Below are positions 9,072 through 16,940 of a stretch of DNA of 64,000 nt, piece by piece. The translations under genes and the position numbers were made by a program. Position 1 is the stretch's first letter. The number at the start of each line of letters is the position of its first letter. The notes beneath the pieces are model-generated. The model saw nothing but the letters and a program-made list of their open reading frames with translations. It did no database searches and was not told the origin of the DNA. This DNA is from Croceivirga sp. (lineage in GTDB: Bacteria; Bacteroidota; Bacteroidia; Flavobacteriales; Flavobacteriaceae): NCBI GenBank assembly GCA_028284665.1, contig JANQRG010000029.1, positions 1 through 64,000 of the forward strand, given 5' to 3'.

Positions 9072-11270
9072 CTAAATATTCAACCAGTAGGTGAATTTTA
9101 GGTTGATAGATCGATTGCGGGGCATAAAGGTATTCACAAAATAGTTGTCGTTGTAAACAACAAATAGGTCGGAGAGCGGAGCAAAACGCCATTGTAAACG
9201 AGAATTGACACCTACATTATCCCGTTGATTACTGTATTGGATGAGCGTAGACCAGAAAACCGATTTGCTAAGGGTAATAGTCGCCCTTGGGCTCACCAGC
9301 CAGATATCCGCCGTGGAAAAAGGTGCCGGAAGCCCAATATGATCATATTGCATATCCAGACCCAACTCGATCTTGGGTTGAAACCGGAGTCTGAAACCGC
9401 TTTCCACGGACCATCGCTCCCCATTGAAAAAGGCTCCGTAACTGGGTTCAAACCGATAGGAGAATAACCTTCGCTGATCGGATTGAAACTCCAGTTCAAC
9501 CCTGTTAAAATGATAGCCCGTATCGGCCGACAGGGGTAGGGCATCCTCTTTTCCGGTAGGTTCAAATTCATCGGTTAAATAAACAAAGCGCTTCACAAAT
9601 CGGGCCTGAAGCCGTTCCAGTGTCCGGAATTCTGCTGTACCCTCTAGGGAGAGATCATAATCCGAATACAACCAATCCAGTTCTGGTCGCCAGGTAACTA
9701 CATTAAACAGTTGTAGTTGATATCGGTTAATCTTGCCTTTGGACGGCCAATAGCGCCCCTCCAGGATGTTCGCCAACTTGAAAATATCTTTCCTGGGAAT
9801 AAAGCCCAAATCCGAAGTAAAACCTTCATCTATAAAAACAGCATCTACAATAGCTGAAAAAAAGCGATTGTTTTTACCAAGGTTAGTTCCAAGCGAATAA
9901 TTTCCGTCATCATCATTAGGTTGAAAAGACTTATGCGCGTAGAATTTACCGGTCCAGCTGTTATCTGCAGATGCCAGGACATAATCCAATCCCAAAACAC
10001 GATTAAACTCTTCTTCCTCTTGCAGAAATTCTCCGGCATTTACAGCTTGCCGGTTGATAAAGAAAAATCCCAGGTTGGAACGGGAGAACATTTTCTGCTG
10101 GAGGGCCAGCATCATATTATTGTTAGCAGGTATTGCATTTGGGGCGTCTTCTTCCGTTTGAATGTTTAAGAAGCCCAAACGCAGATTCGGGTTTATTTTT
10201 CCACTTAGGCGCAGTCCTCCTATAATTCGGTTTTCTATGGTATTATCAGCGGTATCCGAAGCTATTCCGATTCTCCTTGAAAAAAATGGATTGGCATCCC
10301 TTCTGCCTCCAAAATTTCCAAATAGATCATTATTGTCTATAAAAAACTGACGGCGTTCCGGTAAAGCAATTTCAAAGCGCGTAAGGTTGGTGATAAAATT
10401 ATCCACCTCAACCGTAGAGAAATCCGGATTAACGGTCAAATCCAAATTCAGACTATTCCCCACGGCGATTTTCGCGTCGGCTCCTACTTTGAAGTTATTG
10501 AGATCTGTATTGTTCTCATAGTCCCTGGCAACTATACCGTTGACGTAGGGGATGAGCGCAAGTGGGGTTCTGGATTTACCGAGCCCCTTTTCAAATATCA
10601 TATCCCCCATAAAAGCCAGACTAAAAATGGGTTGATTCTGAGGGATATTTATCCAGGTGGTACGCTCATTGGTTTGCATATCCAGGCGATAGCTGTTAAA
10701 ACGAAATTTGGTTTCCCCTTCCTTGAATTTGAGCGAAGTAAGTGGGATGGCCATTTCTGCCGTAAAATGATCTTCATAGATTTTAGCATCGCCCCGCCAT
10801 TTAACATCCCAGGAGGTGGTAAAATCACGGCCGTCCAGGCCTCCGTTGGCTATCAACCCTTCCCTTCGTACACCAAACGGATTTATACCAAACAAAAAAG
10901 CGGTATTACCATCATTGAAAGTGTCAAAGACTAAAGAAATCTGATCAATACCTCCGCCTCTGAAATCTCGTTGCAGGGAACGAGTATTATAGTTGGGCCC
11001 AGCGGCCCTCCCTTTTATAGCGATGAATAGGGTAGTGCCATTGTACACCATTTTGATCTCGGTCTGTTGAACGGCCATCACAGAGTCGATCGGAAAATAT
11101 TGGTGAAAGTTGGTTGGACCCTGGGCATCTTCCCAAACGGGCTCATCCAAGATACCGTCTGCTTGTATGGAGGTATTGATATATTTAACAACAAAGGATT
11201 TTGGTGGGTTTTGCGCAAATCCTAAATGCAGAAATAAGAGAAAGAACAGGGCAAGGTAGTTTTTCCCCAT
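9072..11270 (-). CDS. DUF5916 outer-membrane protein with CBM9-like N-terminal domain, copy 2
   Basis: 732 residues. Signal peptide to about residue 19 (LHLGFAQ), a carbohydrate-binding module 9-like domain at ~25-215 (ADGILDEPVWEDA is its usual opening) and a long DUF5916 region with amphipathic strands ending in an aromatic strand (KFTYWLNI), as expected for an outer-membrane barrel. It is a close paralogue of the next gene upstream: start, middle (ERRQFFIDNNDLFGNFGG) and C-terminal end can be aligned by eye without large gaps. Such proteins are common in Bacteroidota; the ligand is unknown, and membrane-associated carbohydrate or peptide handling is a guess. Confidence 0.9.
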   Translation of the reverse strand: MGKNYLALFFLLFLHLGFAQNPPKSFVVKYINTSIQADGILDEPVWEDAQGPTNFHQYFPIDSVMAVQQTEIKMVYNGTTLFIAIKGRAAGPNYNTRSLQRDFRGGGIDQISLVFDTFNDGNTAFLFGINPFGVRREGLIANGGLDGRDFTTSWDVKWRGDAKIYEDHFTAEMAIPLTSLKFKEGETKFRFNSYRLDMQTNERTTWINIPQNQPIFSLAFMGDMIFEKGLGKSRTPLALIPYVNGIVARDYENNTDLNNFKVGADAKIAVGNSLNLDLTVNPDFSTVEVDNFITNLTRFEIALPERRQFFIDNNDLFGNFGGRRDANPFFSRRIGIASDTADNTIENRIIGGLRLSGKINPNLRLGFLNIQTEEDAPNAIPANNNMMLALQQKMFSRSNLGFFFINRQAVNAGEFLQEEEEFNRVLGLDYVLASADNSWTGKFYAHKSFQPNDDDGNYSLGTNLGKNNRFFSAIVDAVFIDEGFTSDLGFIPRKDIFKLANILEGRYWPSKGKINRYQLQLFNVVTWRPELDWLYSDYDLSLEGTAEFRTLERLQARFVKRFVYLTDEFEPTGKEDALPLSADTGYHFNRVELEFQSDQRRLFSYRFEPSYGAFFNGERWSVESGFRLRFQPKIELGLDMQYDHIGLPAPFSTADIWLVSPRATITLSKSVFWSTLIQYSNQRDNVGVNSRLQWRFAPLSDLFVVYNDNYFVNTFMPRNRSINLKFTYWLNI

Positions 11271-11345
11271 GAAGTAGTTTTCGAATTAGTCGGCGCTAAA
11301 ATACTACGAAGCCTCGTTAAAAAAATCCCAAATTCCCGTTGTAAA

Positions 11346-11360
11346 AGCCCGGTAAGGGCT
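11346..11360 (-). terminator. Weak hairpin between the two DUF5916 genes
   Basis: On the minus strand AGCCC and GGGCT can pair around a short loop and are followed by TTTTAC. It lies 16 bases beyond the stop of the 11376-13577 gene. The five-base stem is short, so partial readthrough into the second paralogue is likely. Confidence 0.35.
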
Positions 11361-11375
11361 AAGGAAACCTCCCTG

Positions 11376-13577
11376 TTAAATATTCAGCCAGTAGGTCAAT
11401 TTCAAATTGATCGAACGGTTCCGCGGCATAAAGGTGTTTACAAAATAGTTATCGTTGTACACAATAAAAAGGTCAGATAAAGGGGCAAAACGCCATTGCA
11501 AACGGGAGTTAATTCCCACATTATCCCTTTGATTGCTGAATTGAATAAGGGTCGACCAAAAAATCGATTTACTAAAGGTAAGATCAAACCTTGGGCTGAT
11601 CAACCAAATGTCTGCTGTAGCAAAGGGTTCTGGTAGTCCAATATGGTCGTATTGGGCATTAAAACCAATATTGAGTTTGGGTTGTAACCTGATGTTCGCC
11701 CCTACTTCCAAGGAATACCGATCGCCATTAAAAAAACCGCCGAACGTTGGTTCAATGGAATAGGAAAACACTTTTCTCCTGTCGGAGCGATACTCAACGC
11801 CAAACAAGTTAAAATGGTAGCCCTGGCCAGCGGGAAGCGGAACTGCGTCATCTTTTCCGGTAGGTTCAAACTCGTCCGTTAGAAAAATGAATTGATTGGA
11901 ATAAAATGCCGAGATTTCAGTGAGATTATTAAATTCTGCGCCCCAAATAAAGTTTATTTCATGGTCCGTGTTTTGAAAATCCAATCCCGGCCGCCAGGTA
12001 TAAACAGAGAATAGTTCAAACCCATGATTATTGATTTTCCGGTCCGTTGGCCAGAACAATCTATTAAAGCTTCCAGCTACTTTAAAAATGTCCTTTCGAG
12101 GAATAAACCCTAAGTCGGAAGTGAATTCTTCATCGATTAATACGACATCTACAAAAGCACCATATTTCCTGGAATTATATCCCGTAAAAGCTCCTAGGGA
12201 GTAATTTCCTTCACTATCATTGGGCTGAAAAGATTTGTGTCCATAAAACTTTCCTATCCAAGTATTATCTGCTGAGGCTAAATTATAATCCAAACCCACC
12301 ACCCTGTTATACTCTTCTGATTCCTCTATAAAATCAGGGCGATCGAAGGTTTGTCGGTTGATAAAAAAGAAAGAAACGTTGGAACGGGAAAATACCTTTT
12401 GTTGCAAGCTCAACATCATATTATTGTTGGAAGCAATTTGATTGGCGGCATCCTCTTCTGTTTGGATATTTAAAAAGCCTAATCTCAGATTGTTGTTTAG
12501 TTTTCCACTTAAGCGCGCCCCAGCGATAATCGAATTTTCAATGGTATTACCGTCTACGTCTTCCGCAATACCGATTCTCCTGGAGAAAAAGGGATTGGCA
12601 TCTCTTGAACCACCAAAATTGCCAAAGAGGTCGTTATTATCAATAAAAAATTGCCTTCGTTCCGGCAGGCCAATTTCAAAACGCGTCAAGTTGGTGATAA
12701 AGTTGTCTACCTCCACCTGGGAAAAGTCAGGATTGATGGTAACATCCAGGTTCATTGAATTGCCAATGGAAATTTTAGCATCGCCCCCTACTTTTACCGT
12801 ATTGGTCACGTCATTGGTTTCGAAGTCTTTTCCTGAAAAACCATTAACATAGGGAATGAGTGCAAGCGGTGTTCGCGACTTGCCCAGCGGTTTTTCAAAG
12901 ACCATGTCCCCCATGAAAGCCAGGTTAAAGATCAATTGGTTCTGGGGAATCCGTATCCATGTACTTCGCTCATTAGCTTGCATGTCAAAACGATAACTGT
13001 TAAAGCGCCATTTGGTCTCCCCTTCACGAAATTTAAAAGAGGTAAGGGGGATGACCATTTCGGCGGTATAGTAGTTGTCGTATATTTTGGATTCGCCCCG
13101 CCATTTTACATCCCAGGAGGTGGTAAATCCTCCTAAACCGCCACCGCCACCGGTAATTAATGCTTCCCTACGGACACCGTAAGGATTGATCCCAAATAAA
13201 AAAGCATTGGTGCCATCATTAAAGGTGTCAAAAAGGAGACTGATATTGTCATTTCCGCCGGCTCTAAAATCCCGTTCCAGAGAAGGAATAACATAGTCTT
13301 TGCCTTTGGTATCCATACGCAGCCCCAGGTAAAGATTTTTGTCATCGAACAGCATTTTGATCTCCGTTTTCTGGGTAGCCAGGACAGAGTCTGTAGGGAA
13401 ATACTGTTGAAAGGAATTGGCGCTCTCAGCACTTTCCCATACCGCTTCATCCAGCACACCATCAATAACGATCTCTGCAGTAATGAACTTTACGGTAAAG
13501 GCTTTGCTCTGAACCTGAGCTTGGGTAAAAAAAGAAATAAACAGTAAGAGAAGAAGTACTGAGTAGTGCTTTGCCAT
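11376..13577 (-). CDS. DUF5916 outer-membrane protein with CBM9-like N-terminal domain, copy 1
   Basis: 733 residues, same architecture as its downstream neighbour: signal peptide ending FFTQAQ, CBM9-like domain beginning at about residue 35 (IDGVLDEAVWESA), then the DUF5916 barrel region with the shared GLPERRQFFIDNNDLFGNFG segment and identical closing residues (YWLNI). The two genes lie head-to-tail and 105 bases apart, a tandem duplication. The glycine run GGGGGLGG after ALIT near residue 140 is an insertion relative to the other copy. A -7 promoter motif stands 23 bases before the ATG. Confidence 0.9.
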   Translation of the reverse strand: MAKHYSVLLLLLFISFFTQAQVQSKAFTVKFITAEIVIDGVLDEAVWESAESANSFQQYFPTDSVLATQKTEIKMLFDDKNLYLGLRMDTKGKDYVIPSLERDFRAGGNDNISLLFDTFNDGTNAFLFGINPYGVRREALITGGGGGLGGFTTSWDVKWRGESKIYDNYYTAEMVIPLTSFKFREGETKWRFNSYRFDMQANERSTWIRIPQNQLIFNLAFMGDMVFEKPLGKSRTPLALIPYVNGFSGKDFETNDVTNTVKVGGDAKISIGNSMNLDVTINPDFSQVEVDNFITNLTRFEIGLPERRQFFIDNNDLFGNFGGSRDANPFFSRRIGIAEDVDGNTIENSIIAGARLSGKLNNNLRLGFLNIQTEEDAANQIASNNNMMLSLQQKVFSRSNVSFFFINRQTFDRPDFIEESEEYNRVVGLDYNLASADNTWIGKFYGHKSFQPNDSEGNYSLGAFTGYNSRKYGAFVDVVLIDEEFTSDLGFIPRKDIFKVAGSFNRLFWPTDRKINNHGFELFSVYTWRPGLDFQNTDHEINFIWGAEFNNLTEISAFYSNQFIFLTDEFEPTGKDDAVPLPAGQGYHFNLFGVEYRSDRRKVFSYSIEPTFGGFFNGDRYSLEVGANIRLQPKLNIGFNAQYDHIGLPEPFATADIWLISPRFDLTFSKSIFWSTLIQFSNQRDNVGINSRLQWRFAPLSDLFIVYNDNYFVNTFMPRNRSINLKLTYWLNI

Positions 13578-13599
13578 GAAGCCCTTAAAATTAGTCGCC

Positions 13600-13607
13600 C
13601 AAATTTA
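13600..13607 (-). promoter_or_regulatory. -7 promoter motif before DUF5916 copy 1
   Basis: Read on the minus strand this is TAAATTTG, an exact TAnnTTTG. A TTTTG further upstream (13633-13637) is about 25 bases away, longer than the usual 17-23. The distance to the ATG at 13577 leaves a leader of about 16 bases. Confidence 0.45.
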
Positions 13608-13639
13608 AGTAAGGCCGGCGTTAAAAAAATCACAAAACC

Positions 13640-13813
13640 TCAGACTTCTTTATCGGGCTTTTTTTTAGGGTTTCTACCGGCCGCTTTAAGACTTTTCATG
13701 AGGATCCATTCAATCTGCCCATTGGTGCTTCTAAACTCGTCAGCTGCCCATTTTTCGATAGCTTTGAGCATTTCTTCATCAATACGCAGCGCAAATCCTT
13801 TTTTCTTACTCAT
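13640..13813 (-). CDS. Arc-like ribbon-helix-helix DNA-binding protein
   Basis: 57 residues from ATG 13813 (MSKKKGFALRIDEEML). A longer frame starts at 13843, but the shorter start matches the family: Arc-type proteins begin KKKxFxLRIDxEL, a beta strand followed by two helices, here AIEKWAADEFRSTNGQIEWIL. The chosen ATG overlaps the stop of the hydrolase gene by 8 bases (ATGAGTAA), supporting translational coupling and operon membership. The basic tail (KAAGRNPKKKPDKE) may contact DNA. Closest idea: an RHH repressor or a small adaptor of the SPFH operon; target unknown. Confidence 0.82.
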   Translation of the reverse strand: MSKKKGFALRIDEEMLKAIEKWAADEFRSTNGQIEWILMKSLKAAGRNPKKKPDKEV

Positions 13814-14735
13814 TCCTTTGAATAAATTCGTAAAGTGTTTCAACCAATTCTCCGGATAAGGGAAAACTGGGATCGGTGTAAGAGCGTTGGTTTTCTCCGG
13901 GATTGTTTACCGTTTTAAGGGTATGGTTCATGTTCGGAATGATCACCATCTGGGCGTCGGGCATGGCTTGTTTTAATAGCTCAGCATCCTCCTCCCTAAC
14001 CTGAATATCAGCATCACCATTAACGATTAGCACAGGGAGCGTTAGTTTTTTGATTTCCGTAACAGGGTCAAGATGTATCCATTCTTTTAAATAGGATTGA
14101 TTTTGTGGTGCAAAAATGGAGATCAAAAAAGGATGAACTTCCAAAATAGTATCTGTTTCCATCAATTCCTGTACATGTTGCACAGCTACTTTACCTAAAT
14201 CATCATTTTGAGCTGTGATCTGTCGTATCAGAGTTTTGTCTATTGTAGTTCCAGGGCCTGCCAGTGATGTGTAAGAATGGATTGCATTGCCAATGGCTAA
14301 CATTCCCACTAGAGATCCCTGGCTATGTCCAATGATATGGATCCCATTAAACCGTTTATCATTGTTAAAGTGGTGGATCGCAACTTTTGCATCCTCAGCT
14401 AAATCATATAAAGAAGGATCCTTCATTTTGACAAGGTTTTCTTTGGTGGCGGTGCGTTTGTCGTAACGATAAAAGGCAAATCCTCTGTTATTTAAGCTAT
14501 CAGCCAACAGCTTAATGTAATTGGTGTTTAGTAAAGGGGCTTGATTTCCGTTTCTATCCCCATTTCCAGAGCCATGTATAAAGAGCACTAAAGGAACTTT
14601 TTGGTGGGTTTTGGGATGTGATAAAGTTCCCGGAAGTACTATTTCACCATTTTTTAAAAGGATATGTTCTTCGACAATTTGCTGGGTAAACAGCATTTTT
14701 GGAAGCAAGAGAAAAAGGAGGATCACCCTTTTCAT
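13806..14735 (-). CDS. Secreted alpha/beta hydrolase (S33-like)
   Basis: 309 residues with a signal peptide (MKRVILLFLLLPKMLFTQQ). Alpha/beta-hydrolase landmarks: oxyanion region FIHGSGNGDRNGN (~53-65), nucleophile Ser138 in GHSQGS, acid Asp241 or Asp243 in VNGDADIQV, and His271 in NMNHTLK. This is the arrangement of the serine aminopeptidase S33 / dienelactone-hydrolase-like esterases; substrate unknown. The start ATG follows the DUF4177 stop by 2 bases and its stop overlaps the Arc-like gene, placing it third in a four-gene operon headed by the SPFH protein. Confidence 0.9.
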   Translation of the reverse strand: MKRVILLFLLLPKMLFTQQIVEEHILLKNGEIVLPGTLSHPKTHQKVPLVLFIHGSGNGDRNGNQAPLLNTNYIKLLADSLNNRGFAFYRYDKRTATKENLVKMKDPSLYDLAEDAKVAIHHFNNDKRFNGIHIIGHSQGSLVGMLAIGNAIHSYTSLAGPGTTIDKTLIRQITAQNDDLGKVAVQHVQELMETDTILEVHPFLISIFAPQNQSYLKEWIHLDPVTEIKKLTLPVLIVNGDADIQVREEDAELLKQAMPDAQMVIIPNMNHTLKTVNNPGENQRSYTDPSFPLSGELVETLYEFIQRNE

Positions 14736-14737
14736 CG

Positions 14738-14896
14738 TTATTTGTTTTTATCCCGTTCAAGAACAATTCGCGTATGGTTTTCCCCAATATGGATTACCTG
14801 CCATCCTTGCCGTGCATATTTGTTGAGTTCATCCTCCAGCCGTTCGTTATTTTTGGAAAGGCCCATTTTCCAGTTCACTACTTTGTATTCTTTCAT
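14738..14896 (-). CDS. DUF4177 small protein
   Basis: 52 residues, from ATG at 14896 to TAA at 14738-14740. It begins MKEYKVVNWKMG, then a helix NERLEDELNKYARQGW and a closing strand with IVLERDKNK. The pattern of an initial E-Y-K-V-V strand, a helix with LEDELNKY and a GW turn followed by a strand is the DUF4177 fold. The gap from the SPFH stop is 3 bases and to the hydrolase ATG 2 bases, so expression as one operon is very likely. Function unknown; the family is often found beside membrane or regulatory proteins. Confidence 0.85.
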   Translation of the reverse strand: MKEYKVVNWKMGLSKNNERLEDELNKYARQGWQVIHIGENHTRIVLERDKNK

Positions 14897-14899
14897 AGT

Positions 14900-15760
14900 T
14901 TAATGGTTTAAAGTACCGGTGTTGACAATGGGCGCCGCATCTCGGTCTGAGCAGAGTACTACCATCAGGTTACTTACCATAGCCGCTTTTCTTTCCTCAT
15001 CTAAATCCACGACTTCTTTCTGATTTAATTCCTCCAGCGCCATCTCGACCATACTTACAGCCCCCTCAACAATTTTATGTCGGGCTGCGACTATAGCAGT
15101 GGCTTGTTGCCGTTTCAGCATAGCATTGGCAATTTCCTGGGCATAGGCAAGATAGCCAATCCGGGCTTCCAGGACTTCTATGCCTGCCATTTCCAGCCGA
15201 TCCTGAATTTCCTTTTCCAGGGCTTCACTTACCTCATTTACACTAGAACGCAAGGTAATATCTTCTTCGATTCCTTCATCGGCAAAGTTGTCATAGGGAT
15301 ACATGCTTGCTAATTTTCGCACTGCGGCGTCAGTTTGTACCCGGACAAAGTTTTTGTAATCGTCCACGTCAAATGCAGCCTTGTAGGTATCGGTTACCCG
15401 CCATACCAGGATAGTGCTAATCATTACGGGGTTACCCAATTTGTCATTCACTTTTAAACGTTCACTGTCAAAATTACTGGCCCGAAGGGATATTTTCCGT
15501 TTGGAATAAAGGGGGTTCACCCAAAAAAGACCGTTTTTCTTAATAGTACCTACATATTTCCCAAAGAGCAACAGCACCCTGGAACTGTTAGGATTGACCA
15601 ATACCAACCCTAAGGAGCCAATTAAGCCAGCAATTATTGCCACTGAGAACCACGGGCTCTGGGTATTCAAAATCATATAAATGCCTCCGGCGATCAGCAG
15701 GAGTGACAAAAACAGCATAAAGTAGCCGTTTAGGGGTTGTATGGATTTTTCGTTTGCCAT
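14900..15760 (-). CDS. SPFH/band 7 (stomatin/prohibitin-like) membrane protein
   Basis: 286 residues. Two hydrophobic helices near the N terminus (~13-31 and ~37-55) are followed by an SPFH domain: VNPLYSKRKISLRASNFDSE, then LVWRVTDTYKAAFDVDDYKNF, and a heptad-rich C-terminal half (LEKEIQDRLEMAGIEVLEAR, QEIANAMLKRQQATAIV) for oligomer packing. SPFH proteins form large ring-like membrane assemblies linked to proteases, lipid domains or stress. First gene of the operon with DUF4177, hydrolase and Arc-like protein. A 14-bp perfect palindrome lies 16 bases upstream of the ATG. Confidence 0.92.
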   Translation of the reverse strand: MANEKSIQPLNGYFMLFLSLLLIAGGIYMILNTQSPWFSVAIIAGLIGSLGLVLVNPNSSRVLLLFGKYVGTIKKNGLFWVNPLYSKRKISLRASNFDSERLKVNDKLGNPVMISTILVWRVTDTYKAAFDVDDYKNFVRVQTDAAVRKLASMYPYDNFADEGIEEDITLRSSVNEVSEALEKEIQDRLEMAGIEVLEARIGYLAYAQEIANAMLKRQQATAIVAARHKIVEGAVSMVEMALEELNQKEVVDLDEERKAAMVSNLMVVLCSDRDAAPIVNTGTLNH

Positions 15761-16010
15761 GATTACTTGATATTATTATGATATCATAAATATATCATGT
15801 TATAACAACTTATACAAGTTCGGGTATTTTCATTCATACAAAAGCAATGCCCTCGTATTTAAATGTTCTGGTGAAGTGAAGGGGGATTTCGATGGGCTAG
15901 GGTGCTAAAAGATACTTTTTCCTGACTTTTGGACTATTGGTAACCACAGACAATGAAATTTCAAGGTTTCCGTATAGCAATATTCTTTAGAAACAGGATC
16001 TAACAGCTAT
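15761..16010. other. 250-bp intergenic region with operon leader
   Basis: The part next to the SPFH gene (15765-15830) is strongly AT-rich and contains the palindrome at 15776-15789 and a shorter inverted repeat AACTT-atac-AAGTT at 15808-15821. The rest (15840-16010), lying downstream of the DUF2805 gene, shows no convincing coding frame, terminator or RNA gene. Confidence 0.6.
15776..15789. promoter_or_regulatory. 14-bp perfect palindrome, candidate operator of the SPFH operon
   Basis: TTATGATATCATAA reads the same on both strands. It ends 16 bases before the SPFH start codon and so would overlap or adjoin the promoter. A second copy of the half site (ATATATCATG) begins at 15790. Symmetric AT-rich sites of this length are the usual targets of small dimeric repressors; the operon's last gene encodes such a protein, but the pairing is inference. 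Confidence 0.5.
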
Positions 16011-16289
16011 TTACCGCTTGGAGATCTTATTTCCTGTGATAGTACGTTGCCGGCTGCATTTGAAACGATTTACCTCATCGTTTCGTAATTTGGTGTGTTT
16101 TGTTTTGCGTCCTTGCACTCGGGCACGCCACCTTCTGAAGCTACTGGTTTTCAGCTCGTTGCGCATAAGGGCGATGGTCTCCTGTTCTGAAATACCAAAT
16201 TGAAAGCGGATGGCCTCAAATGGGGTGCGGTCTTCCCAAGCCATTTCCACAATGCGATCAATCTCCCGTTCGGTAAATTGTTTTTTCAT
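16011..16289 (-). CDS. DUF2805 / TIGR03643 family protein
   Basis: 92 residues. The N-terminal half (FTEREIDRIVEMAWEDRTPF, then GISEQETIALMRNEL) forms a helix-turn-helix-like three-helix unit, and the rest is very basic (RRWRARVQGRKTKHTKL), suggestive of nucleic-acid binding. This is the pattern of the TIGR03643/DUF2805 family, for which no function is known. It is preceded by the AlkB-like gene on the same strand with 54 bases between. Confidence 0.88.
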   Translation of the reverse strand: MKKQFTEREIDRIVEMAWEDRTPFEAIRFQFGISEQETIALMRNELKTSSFRRWRARVQGRKTKHTKLRNDEVNRFKCSRQRTITGNKISKR

Positions 16290-16343
16290 AGCACCACAAA
16301 GATAAAAAGACCATTGTATGCCGCGGCTGTGTAAATAATTGGA

Positions 16344-16934
16344 TTATTGAATACTCCGAAAGGTTAAATTGATACGTTCGCCAACTTTTTTGGCCGTTTT
16401 TGGGATTTGATGCTTCCAGAAATGCTGGGTGGTTCCCTGCATCAGCAATAAGCTGCCATGCTCCAGCAATAACTTATGCTTTAAAGATGTATTCTGTTTG
16501 TGTCGTAAATGAAAAAATCGTTCCTCCCCTAGGGATACAGAAGCAATAACCGGATTTTGGCCTAACTCCTTTTCGTCATCCGCATGCCAGCCGTTGCTGT
16601 CTTTTCCATCCCGATACAGATTTAACAAGCAGGTGGTAAATAGTGTGCCACTGGCCTCTTCAATGGCTTTTTTTATTTGCAGTAATTCCGTGTTGAAATT
16701 ATGAGGATTCATGGTGATATTGGAATAGGAATAACTTTTGCCATTGTTCCCAAAGAGCGCCGTAAGACGAGGTTGGGGGTGCGTTTTTCCGAAAACCGTA
16801 ATATTGTCCTGGCGCCAGGGGACGGTTATTCGTAAAGAGGAAAAGAGATCATCTGCTGTTTCCCGGGAGAAAAAGGCAGGAATATAAGAGATATCTGCAT
16901 CTGGTAGATCTAGTTTTATAGTATGTGTAAACAA
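16344..16934 (-). CDS. AlkB-like 2-oxoglutarate/Fe(II) dioxygenase
   Basis: 196 residues. The iron triad is visible as His117-x-Asp119 (WHADDEKELG) and His175 (HFWKHQIPK); two arginines Arg187 and Arg193 in GERINLTFR bind 2-oxoglutarate, the AlkB signature RxNLTFR. Substrate-side residues ITVFGKTHPQPRL match the ALKBH2/3-like subgroup, which oxidatively removes alkyl groups such as 1-methyladenine and 3-methylcytosine from DNA or RNA. It starts 6 bases after the stop of the AraC regulator gene on the same strand, so the two may be cotranscribed. Confidence 0.93.
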   Translation of the reverse strand: MFTHTIKLDLPDADISYIPAFFSRETADDLFSSLRITVPWRQDNITVFGKTHPQPRLTALFGNNGKSYSYSNITMNPHNFNTELLQIKKAIEEASGTLFTTCLLNLYRDGKDSNGWHADDEKELGQNPVIASVSLGEERFFHLRHKQNTSLKHKLLLEHGSLLLMQGTTQHFWKHQIPKTAKKVGERINLTFRSIQ

Positions 16935-16940
16935 TTGTAT

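Noticed and set aside
12442-12852. Plus-strand frame of 136 residues inside DUF5916 copy 1
   Set aside because: Shadow of the minus-strand gene, with low-complexity Ser/Lys/Pro composition and no signal or domain.
13640-13843. Longer start (13843) for the Arc-like protein
   Set aside because: The added ten residues (KHFTNLFKG...) belong to the hydrolase 3' end read in another frame; the start at 13813 matches the family and gives an ATGAGTAA overlap.
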